DNA of 12,395 nt from Porticoccaceae bacterium (lineage in GTDB: Bacteria; Pseudomonadota; Gammaproteobacteria; Pseudomonadales; Porticoccaceae). Position numbers and translations under genes: made by a program. Position 1 is the first letter of the stretch, and each line of letters starts with the position of its first letter. Of the stretch, positions 6,496-12,395 are shown piece by piece. The notes beneath the pieces were generated by a model, which did no database searches, had not been told where the DNA came from, and worked only from the letters and a program-made list of their open reading frames with translations. Location of the stretch: NCBI GenBank assembly GCA_017858295.1, contig JAFMBU010000037.1:1-12395 (forward strand), in the 5' to 3' direction.

Positions 6496-7104
6496 ATGGC
6501 CTTTATCAGAATTGGTATTTCTGCTGCACTTGGTGTTCTGGTTACCTTTGCGTTGATCATTTTGATGTACAAATTGATCGATTCGGGCAACAAAGACTTG
6601 GATGAGAAGGAGTCGATTAAGATCGCCGACTTCCTCCATGTCGATAGACAGTTGACTGAGAATGCGAAACAGACTCAAGTTGAAAAACCTGAGGATCCGG
6701 AGACGCCTCCACCGGATATTCCAGAAGACACTGTAGAGTTTGAAGTTCCTGACAATGCAATCAGCATGGCCGCTCCGGCAGCCAACGCCAACCTGAAGAT
6801 CGGTGGTGCTGGTGGATTTGCACGGGACTCTGACTATATCCCTGTCTACGTACCCCAGCCACAGTATCCGCGTCGCGCTCAAACTCGCGGCAAAGAAGGC
6901 TACGCAGTTATCGAAGTGATTATTACCACAACCGGTGGTACTCGCGATCCGATTATGGTCGAAGAATTTCCCGAGGGCTGGGGCTTTGGTCGCGCTGCAC
7001 TGAAGGCTGCGTCGAAGCTAAAGTACAACCCGCGGGTTGTAGATGGCGTCGGCCAAGAAGTGCCTGGTGTGCTGTATAAATTTACTTTCCAGATGGCAAA
7101 ATAA
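6496..7104 (+). CDS. tonB: TonB protein, short TonB2 type
   Basis: TonB carries energy from ExbB/ExbD to outer-membrane TonB-dependent receptors. The 202-residue product has an N-terminal anchor (about 6-26), a periplasmic linker with a short Pro/Glu segment (EKPEDPETPPPDIPEDT at about 63-79), and a C-terminal TonB domain at about 116-202 with YPRRAQTRGKEGYAVIEVII at 124-143 and AALKAASKLKYNPR at 167-180. The linker is shorter and less proline-rich than in E. coli TonB (239 residues). The anchor lacks the His of the E. coli SHLS motif, as I recall for TonB2 proteins. ATG 6496 starts a clean anchor; an in-frame TTG at 6487, 1 nt after the exbD stop, would add three residues. Neither has a strong ribosome-binding site, so coupling to exbD translation is likely. 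Confidence 0.92.
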   Translation: MAFIRIGISAALGVLVTFALIILMYKLIDSGNKDLDEKESIKIADFLHVDRQLTENAKQTQVEKPEDPETPPPDIPEDTVEFEVPDNAISMAAPAANANLKIGGAGGFARDSDYIPVYVPQPQYPRRAQTRGKEGYAVIEVIITTTGGTRDPIMVEEFPEGWGFGRAALKAASKLKYNPRVVDGVGQEVPGVLYKFTFQMAK

Positions 7105-7114
7105 GGAGTCAATG

Positions 7115-8482
7115 ATGTCTAGAAGCACAAAATTTCTAGCTGTATTCGGCGTTGCTTTTTTATTGCCGTTGTTCCTGGCGGTAGTTGCCCCAGGCGCAAG
7201 CTTTTCCAGTGCAGTCAATGCTGCTGAAGAAAAAGAAGAGCCAAAGTACAAAAATGTTAAAACGCGCAAGCGCCAGTCTGTAGGGGCTAAGTGTTCCAAA
7301 GCTCTAGAGAAAGTGCAGCCCGAGTTAGAGCTCGAAAATTGGGCCGGTTCTCTGGAAATGCTCAAGGCCATTGAAGCTAACGTCAAGACCTGTGCCAGTG
7401 ATTATGAGCAGGTTCAGGTATGGAAGTTTTCCGCCTATGTTTACTACTCGCTAGACGACTATGACAGTGCCATCCGCTCCTACAAAAGGGTAGTAGACGG
7501 CGCTGGCACACCACCTGAATTGCGTTTGGATACGCGCTACACCCTGGCGCAACTGCACACCGTGCAAGAAGACTATAAGAACGCCGCACTGCAGCTTGAA
7601 GCTTGGATGGCAGAGTCGTTGATTGTCGGTGCTGATGCGAAGATGTTGCTGGCTCAGATCTATTACCAGTTGGAACGGAAAAAGGACTCACTGCGCTTTG
7701 TAAATGAAGCTATTGCCGATGTTGAAGCCAAAGACATTTTGCCGAAAGAAGGCTGGTGGGGTCTGCAGCGTGTGCTCTATTACGAGAAGAATGATTACGA
7801 TAAAGTAATTAATATTCTCGAGAAGCTGGTCAAGCACTATCCCAAGTGGACCTACTGGCGTCAGCTTGGCGGCATGTACGGCGAGCGCGAGCGTGAAATG
7901 GATCGTTTGGTGGCAACCGAGCTGGTTTACTTGAATGGCCAACTTAGCAAAGAGAGCCAAGTTCTGAGCATGGCTTATATGTACCTCGGCGCTGAAGTTC
8001 CCTATCGCGCTGCTGTGATTATTGAGAAGGGCATGAAGGACGGCATTATTAAGCGTTCGGCAAAGAATCTCGAAATCTTAGGCACAGCTTGGTATCAGGC
8101 TAAAGATCTTAATAACGCTGTGAAGGCGCTGGAAGATGCCTCGAAGAAATCCGATACTGGAAATCTTCAAGCCCGTCTGGCCGGCATTTATTTGGATCTA
8201 GGTCGTGATGCTTCCGCTTATAAAGCAGCTTCTCGCGCGGATAAGAAAGGCGACGTGAAGAAGCCTGACTCCAACTTCTTAGTAATGGGTAACGCACTGA
8301 TTAATCTCAACTGCTACGAAGACGCAGTGGGCGCATTTAAGAAGTCTTTAAAAGTGGCCAAAGATAAGAAAGGTAAGCGCTATCCCAAACAGTGGATCAA
8401 GTATGCAGAAGCTGAGGGCAGTCGGTTACAGAAACTGCGTGACGTAGGTGCTACTGTTCCAGGCTGTGCCAAAAACGGTTAG
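7115..8482 (+). CDS. TPR-repeat periplasmic protein of the TonB2 operon
   Basis: A 455-residue exported protein. Residues 1-36/37 form a long signal peptide (cleavage near AVNA-AE). The rest is largely helical with tetratricopeptide-like repeats, for example YVYYSLDDYDSAIRSYKRVV at 108-127, AQLHTVQEDYKNAALQLE at 145-162, AQIYYQLERKKDSLRFVNEA at 180-199, LGTAWYQAKDLNNAVKALE at 322-340, and MGNALINLNCYEDAVGAFKK at 391-410. TPR proteins bind partner proteins, and one commonly follows tonB in TonB2-type operons. Its role here is inferred to be a periplasmic partner or scaffold of the transport complex. AAGGAG (7103-7108) overlaps the tonB stop; ATG 7115 gives 6-nt spacing, while ATG 7112 gives only 3, so I chose 7115. 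It is the last gene before a strong terminator. Confidence 0.87.
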   Translation: MSRSTKFLAVFGVAFLLPLFLAVVAPGASFSSAVNAAEEKEEPKYKNVKTRKRQSVGAKCSKALEKVQPELELENWAGSLEMLKAIEANVKTCASDYEQVQVWKFSAYVYYSLDDYDSAIRSYKRVVDGAGTPPELRLDTRYTLAQLHTVQEDYKNAALQLEAWMAESLIVGADAKMLLAQIYYQLERKKDSLRFVNEAIADVEAKDILPKEGWWGLQRVLYYEKNDYDKVINILEKLVKHYPKWTYWRQLGGMYGEREREMDRLVATELVYLNGQLSKESQVLSMAYMYLGAEVPYRAAVIIEKGMKDGIIKRSAKNLEILGTAWYQAKDLNNAVKALEDASKKSDTGNLQARLAGIYLDLGRDASAYKAASRADKKGDVKKPDSNFLVMGNALINLNCYEDAVGAFKKSLKVAKDKKGKRYPKQWIKYAEAEGSRLQKLRDVGATVPGCAKNG

Positions 8483-8525
8483 TGGACTAAGCCTAGCAGG
8501 CAAGTCGCTACTAGTTAAAGCGTAT

Positions 8526-8561
8526 AAAAAAACCCGGTGCTCACAAACACCGGGTTTTTTT
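8526..8561. terminator. Bidirectional intrinsic terminator between the TonB operon and ilvD
   Basis: CCCGGTG at 8533-8539 pairs with CACCGGG at 8548-8554 around an 8-nt loop, flanked by seven A (8526-8532) and seven T (8555-8561). Each strand therefore reads as a GC stem followed by a U-run, and the full stem could be 14 bp. It lies 44 bp after the TPR gene stop and 40 bp from the ilvD stop, so it should end both convergent transcripts. Confidence 0.95.
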
Positions 8562-8600
8562 ATAGCTAGGATTTTGTAAACCCCAGTGTATTACGCTGTA

Positions 8601-10439
8601 TTAATCGAGTTGAGAGAGGTCTCTAACAGCACCTTTATCGGCGCTAGTGGCCAACTTGGCAAAGGCCTTGAGTGATGCGGTGACTTTCCGTGGGCGCTCT
8701 TCTACAGGCTTCCAGCCCAGCTTATCTTGCTCTGCCCGACGCTCGGCCAGTTCGACATCCGAGACCAATACATCAATGCTGCGATTGGGGATATCAATGC
8801 GAATCCTATCGCCCTGACGTACCAGACCTATATTGCCACCAGCAGCTGCTTCCGGTGATACATGACCAATAGACAGTCCAGAAGTACCGCCAGAAAAACG
8901 ACCATCGGTAATCAAGGCACAGGCGGCGCCGAGATTCTTCGATTTGATATAAGTGGTTGGATAGAGCATTTCCTGCATGCCCGGTCCACCTCGGGGGCCT
9001 TCGTAGCGAACAATCACTACATCCCCAGCTTTGATTTCATCGTTGAGGATTTTTGCGACAGCTTCATCTTGGCTTTCGGTAATAAAGGCCGGGCCTTCAA
9101 ATACATGAATTGACTCATCGACACCAGAGGTCTTAACCACACAGCCATCCGGGGAGAGATTACCCGTTAGAATTGCCAGGCCACCGTCGAGACTAAAGGC
9201 GTGTTCTATATCGCGCACGCAGCCATTGGCTCGGTCCGCGTCTAAGGTTGGCCAGCGAGTGCTCTGGCTAAAGGCTGTCTGTGTTGGAATACCTGCTGGA
9301 CCGGCCTTATAAAAAGTCTTCACTTCCTCACTCACGTGACCGCTGACAATATCCCATTTTTCCAGGGCTTCTTTTAAGGTCGCTGAATGAACTGTGGGCA
9401 GGTCGTCGTGGATCAAACCGGCGCGATTGAGTTCGGCCAGTATGCCTAAAATGCCGCCGGCACGATGCACATCTTCAACATGATATTCCGGCGTGCTCGG
9501 TGCAACTTTACACAGCTGTGGTACCACTCGTGAGAGGCGGTCGATATCACTCAGATCAAAGTCGACAAAACCCTCTTGAGCTGCGGCCATCAGATGCAAA
9601 ATGGTGTTAGTTGAGCCACCCATGCAAATATCCAGAGTCATAGCATTTTCAAAGGCTTTGAAATTGGCAATCGAGCGGGGCAACACTGAGTAATCATCGT
9701 TGTCATAATGGGCCTTGGCCAGCTTAACAATGGTACGGCCGGCCTCTTGGAATAATTCTTTGCGATCTGAGTGGGTCGCCAGCACGGTGCCATTACCAGG
9801 TAGTGCTAGACCCAACGCTTCCATCAAACAGTTCATCGAGTTTGCCGTAAACATGCCAGAGCAAGAGCCACAGGTGGGACAGGCGGAACGCTCATACTCA
9901 GCAACTTTTTCATCACTGGCGTCGTCATCAACCGCAATTACCATGGCATCAACCAGATCCAGCTTTTGATCGGAGAGCTTGGTTTTACCCGCTTCCATGG
10001 GGCCGCCGGAAACAAATACCACTGGAATATTGAGGCGCATAGCGGCCATAAACATGCCCGGCGTAATCTTGTCACAGTTGGAGATACACACCAGCGCATC
10101 GGCGCAGTGAGCATTGACCATATATTCAACAGAGTCGGCAATTATGTCTCGCGAAGGCAGCGAATAGAGCATGCCGTCGTGGCCCATGGCAATACCATCG
10201 TCTACTGCAATAGTGTGAAATTCACGGGCAATACCGCCAGCCTTAGCAACCTCGGCTGCAACCAATTCACCCATATCTTTAAGGTGCACATGTCCGGGAA
10301 CAAACTGAGTGTAGGAATTGGCGATGGCAATCATCGGCTTATTAAAATCGTCGTCCTTCATGCCTGTGGCGCGCCAAAGTGCGCGAGCGCCGGCCATATT
10401 ACGGCCCTGGGTAGTGGTATGTGATCTGTACTTAGGCAT
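8601..10439 (-). CDS. ilvD: Dihydroxy-acid dehydratase
   Basis: IlvD dehydrates 2,3-dihydroxy-isovalerate and its methyl homologue to the 2-oxo acids leading to valine, leucine and isoleucine, using an Fe-S cluster and Mg2+. The 612-residue product matches the enteric-type enzyme (E. coli 616). Motifs: the start PKYRSHTTTQGRNMAGARALW, the cluster Cys122 in CISNCDKITPGMFMAA, the cysteine group C187/C190/C193 in ACPTCGSCSGMFTANSMNC, GLALPGNGT at 210-218, GGSTNTILHL at 274-283, YEGPRGGPGMQEML at 479-492, and TDGRFSGGTSGLSIGHVSPEA at 511-531. I chose the ATG at 10439 because it gives the conserved MPKYRSH start with GAGAG 5 nt upstream; an upstream in-frame start would add 20 unconserved residues. 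It stands alone after argA, facing the TonB operon. Confidence 0.97.
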   Translation of the reverse strand: MPKYRSHTTTQGRNMAGARALWRATGMKDDDFNKPMIAIANSYTQFVPGHVHLKDMGELVAAEVAKAGGIAREFHTIAVDDGIAMGHDGMLYSLPSRDIIADSVEYMVNAHCADALVCISNCDKITPGMFMAAMRLNIPVVFVSGGPMEAGKTKLSDQKLDLVDAMVIAVDDDASDEKVAEYERSACPTCGSCSGMFTANSMNCLMEALGLALPGNGTVLATHSDRKELFQEAGRTIVKLAKAHYDNDDYSVLPRSIANFKAFENAMTLDICMGGSTNTILHLMAAAQEGFVDFDLSDIDRLSRVVPQLCKVAPSTPEYHVEDVHRAGGILGILAELNRAGLIHDDLPTVHSATLKEALEKWDIVSGHVSEEVKTFYKAGPAGIPTQTAFSQSTRWPTLDADRANGCVRDIEHAFSLDGGLAILTGNLSPDGCVVKTSGVDESIHVFEGPAFITESQDEAVAKILNDEIKAGDVVIVRYEGPRGGPGMQEMLYPTTYIKSKNLGAACALITDGRFSGGTSGLSIGHVSPEAAAGGNIGLVRQGDRIRIDIPNRSIDVLVSDVELAERRAEQDKLGWKPVEERPRKVTASLKAFAKLATSADKGAVRDLSQLD

Positions 10440-10465
10440 GTGAACTCTCGATAACGGAAAAATAA

Positions 10466-10494
10466 AGGCGCTAAGAATAGCAGAAACAGCGCCT
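10466..10494 (-). terminator. Probable argA terminator, overlapping a possible ilvD promoter
   Basis: On the minus strand AGGCGCT (10494-10488) and AGCGCCT (10472-10466) form a 7-bp GC-rich stem with a 15-nt loop, followed directly by TTTATTTTT. This lies about 30 nt after the argA stop and fits an intrinsic terminator, although the loop is long. The loop and 3' arm also contain TGCTATTCT (10482-10474), an extended -10-like element that could start an ilvD transcript with a leader of about 28 nt. Confidence 0.5.
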
Positions 10495-10522
10495 AGCAAA
10501 CACTAGTCGGAGCAGCTTGAGA

Positions 10523-11845
10523 TTAAAGTTTTTTACTGAAGATTCGCGACTGGCGTTGGTAATTGTATAGCGACTGTTTTTCCGCTGGCAGGGCGCTGAC
10601 TTCAGCTTCGCTAAAACCCTGTTCTCTAAACCAGTGAGCAGTCTGTGTTGTCAGGACAAAAAGTCTTTCTAGCCCGTTGTCAGTGGCGTCTTTCTCAAGG
10701 CACTTGAGCAGACGCGAGGCAATACCCTGATTGTGAAATTCAGGGTGGGTCGCAACACAGGCAAGCTCACCGGCAAGGCTATCTGCTATGGGGTAGAGTG
10801 CAGCACAGCCGAGCAGAGTTCCCTCTGGATGTACAACCACCATAAAGCGTGAAATTTCTGTCTCGAGCAATTCGCGGGAGCGTTTAACTAAAATACCCTG
10901 CTGTTCCAGAGGCGAAATCAGATCGAGAATACCGCCCACATCGTCAATAGTGGCCGCTCGAATAACTTCCGAGTGATCCTGCATTATCAGCGTGCCGCTG
11001 CCCTCGCGGGTAAATAGCTCGCGGAGTAAGGTGCCGTCTTCACTGCAGCCCACCAGATGTACGCGATCGACATTGTTGCGGCAGGCTTGGTAGGCGGCAG
11101 AGAGCAAGCTGTAGATCGCAGAATCTTGGTCACCGGCATATTTCAGTGTTGCCTTGAGATCACTTACTTCAGGCAGTGAAAGATTGCGCAGCAGATTGTT
11201 ATCGGCGTCGACGATTCCCGCTGCTTGGCTGACTAAAATAAGCTTTTCGGCATTCAGTGCGATGGCGGTTTGGGTCGCAACATCCTGATAGTTGAGATTA
11301 AACGCTTCACCTGTAGGGGAAAAACCAATTGAAGACATCAGCACCAGAGCACCGGTTTCAAGTTGGTTTTGAATGGCGCTGCGATCAATGCGGCGAATCT
11401 CACCTGCTCGCTGGTAATCAACACCGTCGCGAACACCCACAGGTTTGGCGGTAATAAAGTTGCCGCCGATGACGCGTACTCGGGCACCGTGCATCGGTGA
11501 GTTGGGCAACCCCATAGATAGCGCAGACTCAATTTGAAAGCGGGTAGAGCCCACCGCCTCTTTGACGCACTGCATGGCACTGGCATCAGTGATGCGCGCC
11601 TGCTCGCGGAAATCGGTCTGCAATCCTGCCACTTGCAGGCGCAAATCAATCTGGGGACGGGCGCCGTGGACCAACACTATATTGACCCCGAGACTTTGCA
11701 TCAGCGCGATATCGTGAACAATGCTGTCAAAATTAGGGTCAAGAATAGTCTCACCACTGATTGCGATAACAAAGGTTTTACCCCTGTGCGCATGGATATA
11801 AGGCGAGGTCTCACGGAAAAATTGTACGTAGTTTTGAGTAGTCAT
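10523..11845 (-). CDS. argA: Amino-acid N-acetyltransferase (N-acetylglutamate synthase)
   Basis: ArgA acetylates L-glutamate with acetyl-CoA, the first step of arginine synthesis, and is normally inhibited by arginine. The 440-residue product has the E. coli two-domain design (443). An amino-acid-kinase-like domain spans about 20-285, with FVIAISGETI at 25-34, NIVLVHGARPQID at 55-67, RVRVIGGNF at 122-130, and SSIGFSPTGEAFNLN at 171-185. A GNAT domain spans about 295-436, with CVATHPEFHNQGIASRLL at 363-380 (acetyl-CoA loop), LFVLTTQTAHWFREQGF at 395-411, and YNYQRQSRIF at 427-436. I chose the ATG at 11845, matching the family start; an in-frame TTG at 11872 overlaps argE. Neither has a Shine-Dalgarno sequence. 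It lies 7 nt after the argE stop, so coupling to argE is likely. Confidence 0.95.
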   Translation of the reverse strand: MTTQNYVQFFRETSPYIHAHRGKTFVIAISGETILDPNFDSIVHDIALMQSLGVNIVLVHGARPQIDLRLQVAGLQTDFREQARITDASAMQCVKEAVGSTRFQIESALSMGLPNSPMHGARVRVIGGNFITAKPVGVRDGVDYQRAGEIRRIDRSAIQNQLETGALVLMSSIGFSPTGEAFNLNYQDVATQTAIALNAEKLILVSQAAGIVDADNNLLRNLSLPEVSDLKATLKYAGDQDSAIYSLLSAAYQACRNNVDRVHLVGCSEDGTLLRELFTREGSGTLIMQDHSEVIRAATIDDVGGILDLISPLEQQGILVKRSRELLETEISRFMVVVHPEGTLLGCAALYPIADSLAGELACVATHPEFHNQGIASRLLKCLEKDATDNGLERLFVLTTQTAHWFREQGFSEAEVSALPAEKQSLYNYQRQSRIFSKKL

Positions 11846-11857
11846 CAGAGGATTATA
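11845..11857 (-). promoter_or_regulatory. Possible -10 element at the argE/argA junction
   Basis: A perfect TATAAT lies at 11857-11852 on the minus strand, overlapping the argE stop. The argA ATG begins 6 nt after it, where transcription would start. The hexamer 17 bp upstream (TCAACT) is a poor -35. This could be chance, or an internal promoter giving a leaderless argA mRNA. Confidence 0.25.
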
Positions 11858-12395
11858 AGCAACAGCGGCCAATAAGTTGAGATAAAAAATTAATAGTTGG
11901 CTGGACGCGATCTAGGGGCAGGAATTCATTCGGCTGGTGAGCCACATCAATATCCCCAGGGCCTAGCACAACCACATCCATTCCCAGCTGCTGAAGGTAG
12001 GGCGCTTCGGTGGCAAAGGCGACAGATTCCGCCGCATGACCGGTGAGCTTTTCACAGAGCGCTACGATCTCTGATTGGTCGCCACTGGTAAAAGGTGGGA
12101 CTATAAGTTTCTCCAGTGACCAACCCATATTGTCCGCTTCAGCGGTGACGGCAATTTGACGTTCCAGATCGGCCTGCAGTTGATTCAGGTCCATGCCTGG
12201 CAATGGCCGAATCTCAAAGGCCAAAAAGCAGTGCCCGCAAATACGATTGGCATTGTCGCCCCCCTGAATGCAGCCAAGATTTAAGGTTGGGTGATCAATT
12301 AAAAATCCCGCGTGTTTTTGCTCTTTCATACGGTCGCGCATAGCCATCAGCTGACCGAGAATACGCTGCATAGATTCCATGGCATTGTTGCCCAG
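11853..12395 (-). CDS. argE: Acetylornithine deacetylase, C-terminal part (5' end beyond window)
   Basis: ArgE, an M20-family zinc hydrolase, removes the acetyl group from N-acetylornithine to give ornithine. Only the last 180 codons are in the window; the reading frame is open to the right edge (LGNNAMESMQ), so the apparent Met at 12380 is internal. Visible family features: a dimerisation-domain region with HPTLNLGCIQGGDNANRICG, the FEIRPLPGMD strand, FATEAPYLQQLGMDVVVLGPGD near the C-terminus, and IDVAHQPNEFLPLDRV, whose His is the expected zinc ligand. The catalytic N-terminal half (HxD and EE motifs) lies outside the window. It precedes argA on the same strand, which with argA implies the linear (non-recycling) arginine pathway. 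A DapE-type relative is possible, but context favours ArgE. Confidence 0.9.
   Translation of the reverse strand: MGNNAMESMQRILGQLMAMRDRMKEQKHAGFLIDHPTLNLGCIQGGDNANRICGHCFLAFEIRPLPGMDLNQLQADLERQIAVTAEADNMGWSLEKLIVPPFTSGDQSEIVALCEKLTGHAAESVAFATEAPYLQQLGMDVVVLGPGDIDVAHQPNEFLPLDRVQPTINFLSQLIGRCCL

Noticed and set aside
6379..6882. 167-codon minus-strand open frame opposite exbD/tonB
   Set aside because: It is antisense to two well-supported genes and has no domain pattern and no ribosome-binding site that I can see.
9966..10424. 152-codon plus-strand open frame opposite ilvD
   Set aside because: It is the mirror of the strongly conserved IlvD N-terminal region, with no sign of independent coding.
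12378..12380. Start codon of argE at 12380
   Set aside because: The frame stays open to the window edge with family-like residues (GNNAMESM), so this Met is internal and the gene is truncated by the window, not by mutation.

Overview
The window reads as a chromosomal stretch of a gammaproteobacterium, probably a marine one (Cellvibrionales/SAR92-OM60-like is my best guess). The reasons are the lgt-thyA-folA order, long-type ThyA, enteric-type IlvD, a two-domain ArgA next to ArgE, and a Vibrio-like 'TonB2' energy-transduction operon. The lineage is an inference; no rRNA or tRNA lies in the window. I see no insertion sequence, phage gene, CRISPR array or other mobile-element trace.

Layout. (1) An NRDE/TANGO2-family gene (18-782, minus) is divergent from (2) a plus-strand housekeeping group, lgt-thyA-folA (896-3174), covering lipoprotein lipidation and the thymidylate/tetrahydrofolate cycle. 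(3) After a 190-bp gap with two inverted-repeat sites comes a tight six-gene operon (3365-8482): DUF3450 coiled-coil protein, TtpC-like large ExbB, ExbB, ExbD, short TonB, and a TPR protein. It ends at a strong, nearly symmetric terminator (8526-8561) shared with the convergent gene ilvD. (4) On the minus strand lie argE (cut by the right edge), argA and ilvD, for arginine and branched-chain amino acid biosynthesis.

How they work together. ThyA oxidises methylene-THF to DHF, and FolA reduces it back. ArgA makes N-acetylglutamate and ArgE removes the acetyl group later, so the linear arginine route is implied. In the TonB operon, ExbB/ExbD and the TtpC channel domain should use the proton gradient to energise TonB. 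The DUF3450 protein, the TtpC periplasmic region and the TPR protein are all predicted to be exported and probably form an extra periplasmic module. No TonB-dependent receptor is encoded here, so the system probably serves receptors elsewhere.

Most interesting point: the TtpC-like protein looks like a fusion of its two neighbours. Its periplasmic part aligns without gaps with a conserved stretch of the DUF3450 protein, and its membrane part is paralogous to the adjacent small ExbB. Both channel proteins carry Gln where E. coli ExbB has the transmembrane Glu, and TonB's membrane anchor lacks the usual His. A hairpin between exbB and exbD carries a core resembling a widespread dispersed repeat. 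This operon type is already known in outline from vibrios, so it is not a wholly new system, but the domain sharing deserves a check.
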